Source: Mycobacterium kubicae
GTDB lineage: Bacteria; Actinomycetota; Actinomycetes; Mycobacteriales; Mycobacteriaceae
Direction of reading: 5' to 3'
DNA: 64,000 nucleotides
Assembly: GCF_015689175.1 (NCBI RefSeq)
Contig: NZ_CP065047.1
Coordinates: forward strand, 4,588,001 to 4,652,000
Position numbers and translations under genes: made by a program
Part shown: in pieces, positions 10,003 through 18,092 of the stretch
How positions within the stretch are numbered: position 1 is the first letter of the stretch
Layout: every line of letters starts with the position of its first letter
The notes under the pieces: model-generated
Told to the model about the DNA's origin: nothing
Seen by the model: only the letters and a program-made list of their open reading frames with translations
Database searches by the model: none

Positions 10003-10746
10003 ATGGCTACCGAACCGGATCCGATCGAGCTGACCCGCGCGCTGCTGAACCAGCCCGCGGTGCTGCGGCACGGCTTTCTCGACGTGTTGGGCGAGTCGAC
10101 GAGTGCGCCGGTGCCGACATTCGCGCAGCGCGCGATGAACAGTCCGTTCGTCGCGACGGTCTACGAACGGTTGTGGCGGCCGACATCCTTTTATGTGGCC
10201 AGCGGCGTCACCACCGGCGCAGAACAGCGCCGTGCCGCCGCGGCGCTGCGTCTGGACGGCGCGCACCGGTTGCTCGACGTGGCCTGCGGGCCGGGCAATT
10301 TCACCAAGCCGCTGGCCGCGCAGCTGTCGGCCGACGGGTTGGCGGTGGGGTTCGACATCTCCGAACCGATGCTGGTGCGCGCCGTGGCGGACAACAGTGC
10401 ACCACGTACCTGCTATGTCCGCGGCGACGCGCGCGCGTTGCCGTTCGGAGACCAGACCTTCGATGCCGTGTGCTGCTTCGGCGCCCTCTATCTGATGCCC
10501 GAGCCGTTCGGGGTGGCCCGGGAAATGCTGCGCGTGCTGCGACCGGGTGGCCGGATAGCAATCCTGACCAGTTACTCCGGGCAAACCCCGCCCGTGCGAA
10601 CGGCGCTGAACCTGACGGCTCGCGCGATCGGGCTCACCATGTTCGACCGGCACGCCTTCGTCGACTTGTTCGCTGCGCAAGGCTTGGTCGAGATCGATCA
10701 GCAGACCCAGCGCGCGCTGCAGTTCGTCACCGCGGCCAAGCCATGA
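10003..10746 (+). CDS. Class I SAM-dependent methyltransferase
   Basis: A 247-residue Rossmann-fold methyltransferase. Motif I is LLDVACGPGNF (about residues 89-99), the acidic residue after beta-2 is in VGFDISEPML, and motif II/III are DAVCCFGALYLM and EMLRVLRPGGRIAIL. The substrate cannot be read from the sequence. The N-terminal 80 residues are helical and resemble those of small-molecule C-methyltransferases. ATG 10003 follows a GCCGCA region without a strong ribosome site. Converges with the small gene that follows. Confidence 0.85.
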   Translation: MATEPDPIELTRALLNQPAVLRHGFLDVLGESTSAPVPTFAQRAMNSPFVATVYERLWRPTSFYVASGVTTGAEQRRAAAALRLDGAHRLLDVACGPGNFTKPLAAQLSADGLAVGFDISEPMLVRAVADNSAPRTCYVRGDARALPFGDQTFDAVCCFGALYLMPEPFGVAREMLRVLRPGGRIAILTSYSGQTPPVRTALNLTARAIGLTMFDRHAFVDLFAAQGLVEIDQQTQRALQFVTAAKP

Positions 10747-10750
10747 CCGG

Positions 10751-11002
10751 TTAGGAGGCCGCCTGGTAAACGCCGAGCAGCCGCACCACCGGCGTGCCCG
10801 CTTCGTACTCCACCACCCGCGCCCGGCCGTCGTCGGCGGATTCCTCGGTGAGCGTGATGATCACCGGCCGGCCACTGCGCTGCGACATCTGCGTGGAGTC
10901 GACCCGGAAGAGTTGGTATTCACCGTCGTGCGGGATGGCCAGCGAGAAGCCCGGTTGGACGGCTTCGGCGGGGAACTTCTGCAAGTAGTACTTGGTGCTC
11001 AT
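10751..11002 (-). CDS. Small conserved hypothetical protein
   Basis: 83 residues from ATG 11002 (MSTKYYLQKFPAEAV...). Longer starts upstream add a low-quality leader. The sequence is compact and charged with no signal or membrane segment. Motifs such as PHDGEYQLFRVD and GRPVIITLTEES suggest a small beta-rich domain. I do not recognise the family. It converges on the methyltransferase with a four-base gap. Confidence 0.55.
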   Translation of the reverse strand: MSTKYYLQKFPAEAVQPGFSLAIPHDGEYQLFRVDSTQMSQRSGRPVIITLTEESADDGRARVVEYEAGTPVVRLLGVYQAAS

Positions 11003-11130
11003 GTGCTGCACAGTAAGAGCCGCCGGTAACGGTTTCGCCATCGCCGCGCAGGTCTTAGCGAATGTTCAGGTGATTTTTGGCGCTTCATCAGCCTGCGCGC
11101 CGGATTGGCTTTGCTGGCAGCGTGTTCCGG

Positions 11131-11925
11131 CTAGGTCGCGGGCGCGGAGAGAACTTCGACGACGTCGCGCAGCGGCTCGGGAGTCGTCGCCAACTCACCG
11201 ACGAAGGGATGCGAGAGTTCCATGACCAGAAACAGGTTGGCCGCGACCAATACGCCGACGGTGGTGACCATCGCGTAGTGCATGCGGGGTTCCTCGACGC
11301 CGTAGATGACCGAGCAGGCCAGCACCAGCCCGCTGGTGAGCATGATGACCATCCACAGCGACCAGGACGGACCGACGGCGGTCTGCGCCTGCAGAACCCG
11401 TTCGGTACGCGCCTGACTCACCTTGTCGAGGTTGGTGAACGACCTATTCAGGAACGTCTTCTGCGTCTCGGTCTGCGGCTGGATGGATTCGTAGGTGGCG
11501 TAAAGACGTTGCATGGCTTTGTCCGCGTCGGGATAGGAGCGCCCATTGGCGGCGACGGGCCACTCCGCGAGGGCTGCGCGCTCGTAGTCGAGCAGGGCCT
11601 GCCGGACCCGCTGGTTGTCTGCCTTGTCGAAGACGGTGGCGTCGTTGGCCAGTTGCACCGCCGCGGCGGCCTCGTTGCGCGCCTGGCCGTCCTCGGTGTT
11701 GATCTGACTCCACATCGCCGAGACGACGAACCCGATGAAGAACGCGTACACGAACCCGACCACGCCGTAGGCGAAACGGGTGACGTCGTTGTGTGTGCTG
11801 TCGGCGAGTTTGGGGAATCTGCGCCGGACCGCCCGTTGGATGAGCACCGCACCACCGGCGATGACGACGATCAGCGCGAGCAGCAGCAGCCACGCGGGCA
11901 CATTGCTGACGATCCAAACACTCAC
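11131..11925 (-). CDS. DUF4239 (bestrophin-like) membrane protein
   Basis: 264 residues with two hydrophobic segments near the N-terminus (PAWLLLLALIVVIAGGAVLI and FAYGVVGFVYAFFIGFVVSAMW), a long helical soluble middle (TEDGQARNEAAAAVQLANDA...), and two more near the C-terminus. The NEAAA-rich helix after the second segment is typical of the DUF4239 family found in actinobacteria. Function unknown. Divergent from the next gene with about 106 bases between them. Confidence 0.75.
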   Translation of the reverse strand: MSVWIVSNVPAWLLLLALIVVIAGGAVLIQRAVRRRFPKLADSTHNDVTRFAYGVVGFVYAFFIGFVVSAMWSQINTEDGQARNEAAAAVQLANDATVFDKADNQRVRQALLDYERAALAEWPVAANGRSYPDADKAMQRLYATYESIQPQTETQKTFLNRSFTNLDKVSQARTERVLQAQTAVGPSWSLWMVIMLTSGLVLACSVIYGVEEPRMHYAMVTTVGVLVAANLFLVMELSHPFVGELATTPEPLRDVVEVLSAPAT

Positions 11926-12031
11926 CGGCTACCTCGTCTCGAGCTGCGTGCCTGCCTGCCAGGGATTTTCGACTCGAGAAGTATTTCACCAGTACCGTCT
12001 CGGTCATGATCGAACGCATGGCAGTTCCGCG

Positions 12032-12604
12032 GTGAGTGTCGCGGGTTTGGTCCTCGGCATCATCGGCACCGTCCTCGCCGTGGTGTCGCTCACGTGGCAA
12101 GTCGCCACGTTCTGGCGGCAGCGCCCGCGACCGAGATTGACACCCGTTGCCGGTTTCCTGACGCCCGACGGTCTGGTGACCAACGACGCCGGCACCGACA
12201 CCCATGAGGCGCTGTTCGGGACGGCGCAGGAGGTGCCGCCAGGTCAATTCATCGTCGGCGTCAAGGTCGTCAATCCCTCGCGAGCGCCGTTGCACATCGC
12301 CGGGTGGGCGGTGCGGGCTGACCCCGGCAAGACGTCGCTGGTGCCCGTCGACGACCCCATCGAGGGCAACGAGGTTCCCTACGACATACCGCCCGGCGGC
12401 AGTGCCATCTTCCTCACGAAGCTGCAGGATGCACACCGATTCGCCAATGGAATCGAACGCGCCGAAGGCCAGGCACCCGACATTGTGCTGACGGTGTCGT
12501 GCGGTAGCAAAACGTACGCCACGAAACCGCTGGCACCGTCGTTGTTCTCGATCGGCGCCCAGGCAGCTGACCGCTTCGACAGTGAGCCGTCGACGAACCA
12601 CTGA
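12032..12604 (+). CDS. Hypothetical single-pass membrane protein
   Basis: 190 residues from GTG 12032. The frame is open upstream, but this start places a membrane segment (VAGLVLGIIGTVLAVVSLTW) directly at the N-terminus, and further extension would overlap the divergent gene. The rest is a soluble beta-rich domain (FIVGVKVVNPSRAPLHIAGW) of the kind that follows a membrane anchor. No family is recognised. Stops 24 bases before the ArsR operator palindrome. Confidence 0.6.
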   Translation: MSVAGLVLGIIGTVLAVVSLTWQVATFWRQRPRPRLTPVAGFLTPDGLVTNDAGTDTHEALFGTAQEVPPGQFIVGVKVVNPSRAPLHIAGWAVRADPGKTSLVPVDDPIEGNEVPYDIPPGGSAIFLTKLQDAHRFANGIERAEGQAPDIVLTVSCGSKTYATKPLAPSLFSIGAQAADRFDSEPSTNH

Positions 12605-12627
12605 AGAGCCCTAGACCGACGAGTTTT

Positions 12628-12643
12628 GTAAGTCTAGACTTAC
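12628..12643. promoter_or_regulatory. Perfect 16-bp palindrome, likely ArsR operator
   Basis: GTAAGTCTAGACTTAC is a perfect palindrome that ends five bases before the GTG of the ArsR-family gene. The position would let a bound dimer block transcription of the three-gene operon that follows. Confidence 0.75.
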
Positions 12644-12648
12644 GGTTA

Positions 12649-12966
12649 GTGGCTACTTACGAAACGGCGGACCCCTGGGCCGCCCTGGCGGACGGCACGC
12701 GGCGAACGATCTTCAAGCGTCTCGCCGGTGGGCCCATGGCGGTCGGCGAACTCGCCGAGGGGCTTCCGGTGAGTAGGCCCGCTGTTTCTCAACACCTCAA
12801 AGTCCTCAAGTGCGCGGGCCTGGTGCAAGACCGTGCGGCCGGCACGCGCCGCGTCTACCAAGTGGATCCGGACGGCTTGGCGGCTTTGCGGGCGGAACTG
12901 GATGTGTTCTGGGACAGAGCTTTAGGCGCGTTTCAGGCGATTGCCGATCAGGAGGGAGAAGGGTAG
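12649..12966 (+). CDS. ArsR-family transcriptional regulator
   Basis: 105 residues from GTG 12649. Winged-helix domain with recognition helix PVSRPAVSQHLKVLKCAGLV and wing DRAAGTRRVYQVD. There are no cysteine pairs placed for metal binding, so it belongs to the non-metal subgroup (like SdpR or Rv2034). Such proteins are often fused in operons with an SRPBCC-domain partner, as here. It presumably represses its own operon through the palindrome upstream. Its stop TAG overlaps the next GTG by one base. Confidence 0.88.
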   Translation: MATYETADPWAALADGTRRTIFKRLAGGPMAVGELAEGLPVSRPAVSQHLKVLKCAGLVQDRAAGTRRVYQVDPDGLAALRAELDVFWDRALGAFQAIADQEGEG

Positions 12967-13442
12967 TGCCACCACGAGTCGAACCAATACGGAAGACGAT
13001 TACCGTCAACGTTCCCGTTGAGCGAGCGTTCGAACTCTTCATCGACAGGTTCGACGCGATCAAGCCTCGCGAGCACAACCTGCTGCCGGCGCCGATCGCC
13101 AAGACCGTCTTCGAACCGTACGTCGGAGGGCACATCTACGACCAAGGTGTGGACGGCAGTCGGTGCGACTGGTCGCGTGTGCTGCTTTACGAGCCACCCG
13201 TGCGGGTGGTGTTCTCCTGGGACATCGGTCCGACGTGGCAGTTGGAGCCCGATCCGGCCAAGACGAGCGAGGTTGAGGTGCGTTTCGTCGCGGAATCCGA
13301 GACGACCACCCGCGTCGAGTTGGAGCACCGACACATCGACCGACACGGCAGCGGTTGGGAGAACGTTGCGAAAGGCGTTGACGGGGATGCGGGTTGGCCG
13401 TTGTATCTGCGTCGGTACGTCGAATTGTTGGAGGCGTCGTGA
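12966..13442 (+). CDS. SRPBCC (START/AHSA1-like) domain protein
   Basis: 158 residues starting at GTG 12966, translationally coupled to the ArsR gene. The pattern ITVNVPVERAFELFIDRF at the start and RVELEHRHIDRHGSGWENV followed by GWPLYLRRY at the end is the AHSA1-type helix-grip fold that binds a hydrophobic ligand. ArsR plus SRPBCC pairs are common in actinobacteria. The ligand is unknown. TGA overlaps the next ATG. Confidence 0.85.
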   Translation: MPPRVEPIRKTITVNVPVERAFELFIDRFDAIKPREHNLLPAPIAKTVFEPYVGGHIYDQGVDGSRCDWSRVLLYEPPVRVVFSWDIGPTWQLEPDPAKTSEVEVRFVAESETTTRVELEHRHIDRHGSGWENVAKGVDGDAGWPLYLRRYVELLEAS

Positions 13443-14059
13443 TGACCGCGGAGTTGCTGGACTTGGCACAGGACGAGCGGGCTGACCTTGCGGAGTTCCT
13501 TGCCGCACTTTCGCCGCAGGACTGGCACGCCGCCAGCCTGTGCCGGGGGTGGACGGTGAAAGACGTTGTGGCACATGTGGTCAGCTACGACGAACTCGGG
13601 GTGTTCGGCTTGGCCAAACGGTTCGCCAAGGGGCGGGTGGTGCGCGCCAACGAGGTTGGCGTCAAGGAGTTCGCCTCGTTGTCGCCTGACGACCTGCTCG
13701 CGTTCCTGCGAGCGCACCTTCGCCCGCAAGGACTGACCGCTGGCTTCGGCGGGATGATCGGCCTGGTCGACGGGACCATCCACCACCAGGACATCCGGCG
13801 CGCGCTCGGCCGTCCGCGCACGATTCCCGTCGAACGCCTGCGACGAATACTGCCGTCCTTACCGGGCAACCCCCGGCTCGGGGCTGGCCGACGCATCAAA
13901 GGCTTACGGCTTGTTGCGACTGACCTCGACTGGCAGCACGGCGACGGCCCGGAAGTTCAGGGCACCGGGGAAGCGCTGATGATGGCGATAACGGGAAGAC
14001 CGGCCGCGCTTGGCGAACTTTCCGGGCCGGGCCAGCCGACGTTGGCCGCGCGTCTGTAG
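13442..14059 (+). CDS. Maleylpyruvate isomerase family mycothiol-dependent (DinB-fold) protein
   Basis: 205 residues from ATG 13442. The N-terminal part (LAEFLAALSPQDWHAASLCRGWTVKDVVAHVVSYDE) has the metal-binding DinB helix-bundle pattern TVKDVVAHV, and a second helix carries GTIHHQDIRRALG with the HxxD residues. These features define the TIGR03083 family, whose characterised members use mycothiol. Third gene of the ArsR operon. The reaction here is unknown, but thiol-dependent detoxification would fit an ArsR-controlled unit. Confidence 0.82.
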   Translation: MTAELLDLAQDERADLAEFLAALSPQDWHAASLCRGWTVKDVVAHVVSYDELGVFGLAKRFAKGRVVRANEVGVKEFASLSPDDLLAFLRAHLRPQGLTAGFGGMIGLVDGTIHHQDIRRALGRPRTIPVERLRRILPSLPGNPRLGAGRRIKGLRLVATDLDWQHGDGPEVQGTGEALMMAITGRPAALGELSGPGQPTLAARL

Positions 14060-14068
14060 CGGTTTGGA

Positions 14069-14604
14069 TTAAAGCCAGCCGGTGCGGGCGGCGGCGACCG
14101 GCTCGGCGGGTGCCGGCGCCAATTCGCCGTCACGCACGCCGTCGAGCATCCGTTTGACCGCGGCGACGATTTCCGGGGCTGCGGCGGCGAGTCCGGCCTC
14201 GTCGGCTTTGGTGACCTCATCGGCACCGACGCCCGCTCGGGCCAGTACCGCGGCCGGGTCGGCCAGTTGCTGCGCCAGCCAGCCCACCGGATCGGCGGAC
14301 AGTTCCTCGACGAAGTGGCGTGGCCCGGGTTCCCAGCCGTTGAACCGGGGGTGGTGATGGGCGCGGTCCAGCGTCCCGGGTGGGCTTTGCGTGTTGCCGA
14401 ACAGGTCGACCCGCCACAGGGACGGGCGAAGGTGATCGGAATGCCGGCGTAGATCGACCCCTGGGGCGCGGCCCGATCGACGAGCCGAAGTTCCAGGCGG
14501 ACTCCCCTTTCCGGGGTTTCCTGACCGGTCAGCGGGCTCGGGTCGACGAAGAACATGTCCCCGACGACCACACCGAGCGATTCGAATCCGAAAGCTGCGA
14601 GCAT
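14069..14604 (-). pseudogene. Conserved hypothetical protein, apparently frameshifted
   Basis: From ATG 14604 the frame reads MLAAFGFESLGVVVGDMFFVDPS to ITFARP at about 14420. The protein then continues in another frame as LWRVDLFGNTQSPPGTLDRAHHHPRFNGWEPGPRHF to a stop at 14069. Adding one C to the C run complementary to GGG 14419-14421 restores ARPLWRVDLFGN. The whole would be about 178 residues, ending in an Ala/Glu-rich helix. I do not recognise the family. It shares its upstream region, including the double TetR-type operator, with the divergent TetR gene. Confidence 0.6.
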
Positions 14605-14663
14605 GGCGTGCCTTTCTTGTTGCGCCTACTCCAGGGTAGTCCGCCAACCGTCGCAGAAGTCGC

Positions 14664-14688
14664 TGACGACTGTCATTGACGACCGTCA
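14664..14688. promoter_or_regulatory. Two tandem inverted repeats, likely TetR operator
   Basis: Two copies of TGAC-N4-GTCA lie 13 bases apart: TGACGACTGTCA at 14664-14675 and TGACGACCGTCA at 14677-14688, the second extended to TTGAC/GTCAA. They sit between divergent start codons at 14604 and 14712, the usual site for TetR autoregulation. Confidence 0.7.
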
Positions 14689-14711
14689 ATGAATGCGCGT
14701 ACCGTGCGTGC

Positions 14712-15308
14712 ATGGAGTCAGCCCACGTCGCAGCGCCCACCGGGGGCGTGCGGGAGGCGCGGCGACTGGAAACGCGGGCACGCTTGTTGGACGCCGCGCT
14801 GGCCGAAATCTCGCGGCGGGGCGTCGGCGCCGCGGATGTCAGCGCCATCGCTGCCGCGGCGGGCGTGGTGCGCGGGACGTTCTACTTCCACTTCCCGACC
14901 AAGGAGCACGTGCTCGTCGAGGTGGAGCGGGACGAAGAGAACCGGATCATCAGCGAAATCGCCGACAGCACGGGCGACTTGGCGTCGGTGTTGTCCCGAG
15001 TGGTACAGCACGTGCTCGACGCCGAACGTCGGCTGGGCGCAGTGGTGTTCCGCGACATGCTCGGATTGCACTTCTCCTCGACCCGTCCGGTCGAGGACGA
15101 ACTGGCCCAGCACCCGCTCGCCGGGTTCTTAGTGGGAGTGATCAGCCGGGCGCAGGACGCGGGGCAAGTGCCCTCGCACGCTGACCCCGCCGAGCTTGCG
15201 GTCTTCTTCCTGACCGGCCTGTTCGCGTTGCTGGCCACCGGGGCCCACGATTCCGAGCTGTTAAGCCGTTATGTGACAACAATTGTCAAGGGAATGGAGA
15301 TCCGATGA
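14712..15308 (+). CDS. TetR-family transcriptional regulator
   Basis: 198 residues from ATG 14712; an in-frame earlier start would run through the operator. The HTH is ARLLDAALAEISRRGVGAADVSAIAAAAGVVRGTFYFHFPTKEHVL, with the family-typical TFYFHFPTKE. The C-terminal ligand domain includes a hydrophobic stretch AVFFLTGLFALLATGA. The stop overlaps the ATG of the diiron gene (ATGA), so the two form one operon. The ligand is unknown, probably a substrate or product of the partner. Confidence 0.9.
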   Translation: MESAHVAAPTGGVREARRLETRARLLDAALAEISRRGVGAADVSAIAAAAGVVRGTFYFHFPTKEHVLVEVERDEENRIISEIADSTGDLASVLSRVVQHVLDAERRLGAVVFRDMLGLHFSSTRPVEDELAQHPLAGFLVGVISRAQDAGQVPSHADPAELAVFFLTGLFALLATGAHDSELLSRYVTTIVKGMEIR

Positions 15309-16129
15309 GTCGCACGGGTATCGAGGGCTACCGGGACTTTCTGGCCCAGCGCGACGGTGAAGCCGATCTGCTCAACCGCCGGCTGGCCAACCGTGAGCGG
15401 TTTTTCTCCGAGTTGGAAGCCAGCCCGGTTCGCTCTGCTCATCCGGCCGACCGGGTGGTGTTCCTGCGGAACCTGCGCCGCCGCAAGCCCGAACCCTGGC
15501 TGGACAAGAAGATGCTGTTCCTGCTGGCCACCGCCAAGCTCAATCAGGCCGAACGGTTCGGTGTCGGACTGGGCGAGACCTACGGGCGCAACAGCGACGA
15601 GAACCTGCCGCCGGAGAACGTGTACCTGGAACTCGAAGAGCATTATCACACAAGGCTTTTGGCGTACGCGCTCGACATCTTCGACCTGACCTTCCAAGTG
15701 GTTCCGCCACCGTTTGTGATGCGCCAGTTCGTCAAGACGGGCGTGTTCCTGCCCGAACGGCTCAGTTTCATGTTCGTCGGAGCCGCGGAGATGGCCGGCT
15801 GCATCATGTTCGACGAGTTACGTCGGGTCGGTAGCGAATTGTTCGCCGACGAGCCCGAGGTCGCCGCACGCATCGCACTGCTCTACAGCGAAATACTCAC
15901 CGACGAGATCGGCCATGTGGGCTACTGCGCGTCCCGTTGTACGTCGCCAGAACGGGCGATCATGCGCCGCATCTATCCGCTCATCGGACGGCTGTTCGCT
16001 CGTCAGACGGTCGAGATCAGTCTCTTGGTGGACCCGAAGGCGTTGCACGCACGCCTCGACCGGCCCTTCGACGTCGAGGAACTGACCGCAGGGTTGGACA
16101 ACGAGACGTATCTGGTCACCCATCCTTGA
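15305..16129 (+). CDS. Predicted diiron ferritin-like protein
   Basis: 274 residues. Two ExxH-type motifs, EEHYH (E112, H115) and DEIGH (E201, H204), with extra acidic residues in AAEMAG (E162) and YSEIL (E196), give the ligand set of a carboxylate-bridged diiron centre in a four-helix bundle. This pattern is shared by acyl desaturases and AurF-like N-oxygenases. The substrate is not evident. The gene is translationally coupled to the TetR gene, suggesting substrate-induced expression. Stop at 16129 is followed by a convergent TetR gene 13 bases away. Confidence 0.75.
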   Translation: MSRTGIEGYRDFLAQRDGEADLLNRRLANRERFFSELEASPVRSAHPADRVVFLRNLRRRKPEPWLDKKMLFLLATAKLNQAERFGVGLGETYGRNSDENLPPENVYLELEEHYHTRLLAYALDIFDLTFQVVPPPFVMRQFVKTGVFLPERLSFMFVGAAEMAGCIMFDELRRVGSELFADEPEVAARIALLYSEILTDEIGHVGYCASRCTSPERAIMRRIYPLIGRLFARQTVEISLLVDPKALHARLDRPFDVEELTAGLDNETYLVTHP

Positions 16130-16142
16130 ATCCTGGCGTGGG

Positions 16143-16688
16143 TCAGGTGAATGCCGGTGCAACAAAGCGCTGCACCAGCTCGTATTCACTATGGCTGTCG
16201 CCGATTGGCCACAAGGCCAGTGCCATGACGACGCGGACGATCCACTCGGCCGCCTCTGCATCGTCCTCCGTTATGCCGGTGAGGTCTGCGGCGAGACGAC
16301 CCAGTACCGGGGACGACGGAAGCAGACTCAGATCACGACCGGCGCTCAACCCCATCATCATCCGGCGGATGGGGTCCGATCGGATGTGCTCCAGCGCCAC
16401 CGTTATCGCCTTGACCACTCGGTCCGCGCCGCTGAGGTCGCTCACCGCGCGTCGAACCGAGGCAACGATGCGCGCCGCCAGGCGCAGCAGAACCGCGTCA
16501 CGGATCTGGGCTTTGCCCCCGGCGTAACGGTAGACAGTCGCGCGCGAACAGTGCACTCGTGCCGCCAAGGCGTCCATGTCGAGGGCGTCTAGACCGTCGC
16601 GCACGACGAGATCGGTTGCGGCCTCGTAGATGCGTTCGGCGGCCGCGGTCCGCCGCTCGCCACCCAGCAGCCAATCGTCTCGAGCCAT
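16143..16688 (-). CDS. TetR-family regulator beside CYP144
   Basis: 181 residues, ATG 16688. HTH region TAAAERIYEAATDLVVRDGLDALDMDALAARVHCSRATVYRYAGGKAQIRD. The C-terminal half has SAGRDLSLLPSSPVLGRL. It is divergent from the cytochrome P450 gene with a perfect inverted repeat between them. In M. tuberculosis the P450 CYP144 (Rv1777) also has a divergent regulator, Rv1776c, so this is probably the same conserved pair at a different chromosomal place. Confidence 0.88.
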   Translation of the reverse strand: MARDDWLLGGERRTAAAERIYEAATDLVVRDGLDALDMDALAARVHCSRATVYRYAGGKAQIRDAVLLRLAARIVASVRRAVSDLSGADRVVKAITVALEHIRSDPIRRMMMGLSAGRDLSLLPSSPVLGRLAADLTGITEDDAEAAEWIVRVVMALALWPIGDSHSEYELVQRFVAPAFT

Positions 16689-16715
16689 CGATTCCTCTCA
16701 AATCTACGGCTCATC

Positions 16716-16735
16716 TTGTCTCAGTTGTGAGACAA
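16716..16735. promoter_or_regulatory. Perfect 8-bp inverted repeat, likely TetR operator
   Basis: TTGTCTCA, four bases, then TGAGACAA form a perfect inverted repeat 28 bases upstream of the TetR start codon and about 74 bases upstream of the P450 start. It could control both genes. Confidence 0.75.
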
Positions 16736-16808
16736 AAGCACTAACAAATTTCAGGGATATTGCACGTGGGCGTGGCGGGAATGAGATGGCCGGCGGTGTA
16801 CGGGCAGG

Positions 16809-18092
16809 GTGCGCGTTTCAACTTCTTCCGAACCGGTTGACGCGCGTGTCAGCGCCGCTCAGCGTGGACCCGTGACGTCGCGCACTGGGCACCTTGGCAG
16901 CGAGTTATTCGACGATGCGCACATACAAGACCCCTATCCCCTGTACCGGCGGATGTTGGACACCGCACCGGTGCATCAGATTGCTGATTCGGGGTTTTAT
17001 GCGGTGTGCAGCTGGGACGCGGTAAGCGATGCCATAGCTCGACCGCATGACTTCTCCTCGAACCTGACCGCGACCATGACGTATCAGCCCGGCGGCACCG
17101 TGGGCGCATTCGAGATGGAAGGGCTCGGTGGAAAGAGCCACGTGCTGGCCACCGCCGACGATCCCGCCCATGCGGTGCACCGCAAAGCCATACTCCCGCA
17201 ATTGGCAGCCAAGCGGATCCGGGCGTTCGAGCCGTTCATCGCTGACACCGCCGATCGCCTGTGGAACGAGCAGCTGAAGCACGGGCGCATCGAATGGATG
17301 AGCGGCATGGCGAACCGATTGCCGATGATGATCGTCGGGCGGATCATCGGCGTCCCGGATAGGGACATCGACAGGCTCGTGCAATGGGGGTACGCAGCGA
17401 CCCAAGTGGTCGAGGGACTGGTCAGCCAAGACCAACTCAACGCGGCGGGCATGGCCGTCATGGAACTGGCCGCCTACATCACCGATCAGTTTCAACAAGC
17501 GGCGCGCGACCCGCAGGACAACTTGCTCGGCGACCTGGCCACTGCCTGCGCGTCGGGCGAGCTGGACGAACAAACCGCTCAGGCGATGATGATCATCCTG
17601 TTCAGCGCGGGTGGCGAGTCCACCGCATCATTGATCGGTTCTGCCGCTTACCTTTTGGCGTCCCGGCCCGAGGTTCAGCAGCAGGTCCGCAACCAGCCGG
17701 AGCTGTTCGGGGCATTCCTCGAGGAGGTGCTGCGCTTCGAGCCGCCCTTTCGGGGACATTACCGGCACGTCGTCAGCGACACCACACTGTTCGGGGTGGA
17801 CCTGGAAGCAGGCTCGCGGCTGTTGCTGTTGTGGGGCGCGGCCAATCGCGATCCGTCGCACTTCGACGATCCCGACGAGTTTCGACTGAACCGTCGTGGC
17901 GGCAAGGGGCATATCACCTTCGGCAAGGGCGCCCACTTTTGCGTCGGAGCCGCGCTGGCCCGGTTGGAGGCGCAGGTCGTGATCGGTCAACTGCTCGAGC
18001 GCACTTCGCAGATCGAGGCCGTCGACGTCGGGCGGTGGTTACCGAGCCTGCTCGTGCGCCGGCTCGAACGCCTGGAATTGGCGTGCGGATAG
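16809..18092 (+). CDS. cyp144: Cytochrome P450, CYP144 family
   Basis: 427 residues from GTG 16809; GTG 16872 would remove 21 residues. I-helix AGGEST, ExxR in EEVLRF, and heme loop FGKGAHFCVG with the thiolate Cys at about residue 378 are all intact. FYAVCSWDAV, NLTATMTYQPGG, EWMSGMANRLPMM and FRGHYRHV agree with what I recall of M. tuberculosis CYP144A1, so the family assignment is fairly firm; the physiological substrate of that enzyme is not known. The I-helix reads AGGES where many P450s have AGxDT. No ferredoxin gene is adjacent, so electrons must come from elsewhere. Confidence 0.88.
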   Translation: MRVSTSSEPVDARVSAAQRGPVTSRTGHLGSELFDDAHIQDPYPLYRRMLDTAPVHQIADSGFYAVCSWDAVSDAIARPHDFSSNLTATMTYQPGGTVGAFEMEGLGGKSHVLATADDPAHAVHRKAILPQLAAKRIRAFEPFIADTADRLWNEQLKHGRIEWMSGMANRLPMMIVGRIIGVPDRDIDRLVQWGYAATQVVEGLVSQDQLNAAGMAVMELAAYITDQFQQAARDPQDNLLGDLATACASGELDEQTAQAMMIILFSAGGESTASLIGSAAYLLASRPEVQQQVRNQPELFGAFLEEVLRFEPPFRGHYRHVVSDTTLFGVDLEAGSRLLLLWGAANRDPSHFDDPDEFRLNRRGGKGHITFGKGAHFCVGAALARLEAQVVIGQLLERTSQIEAVDVGRWLPSLLVRRLERLELACG

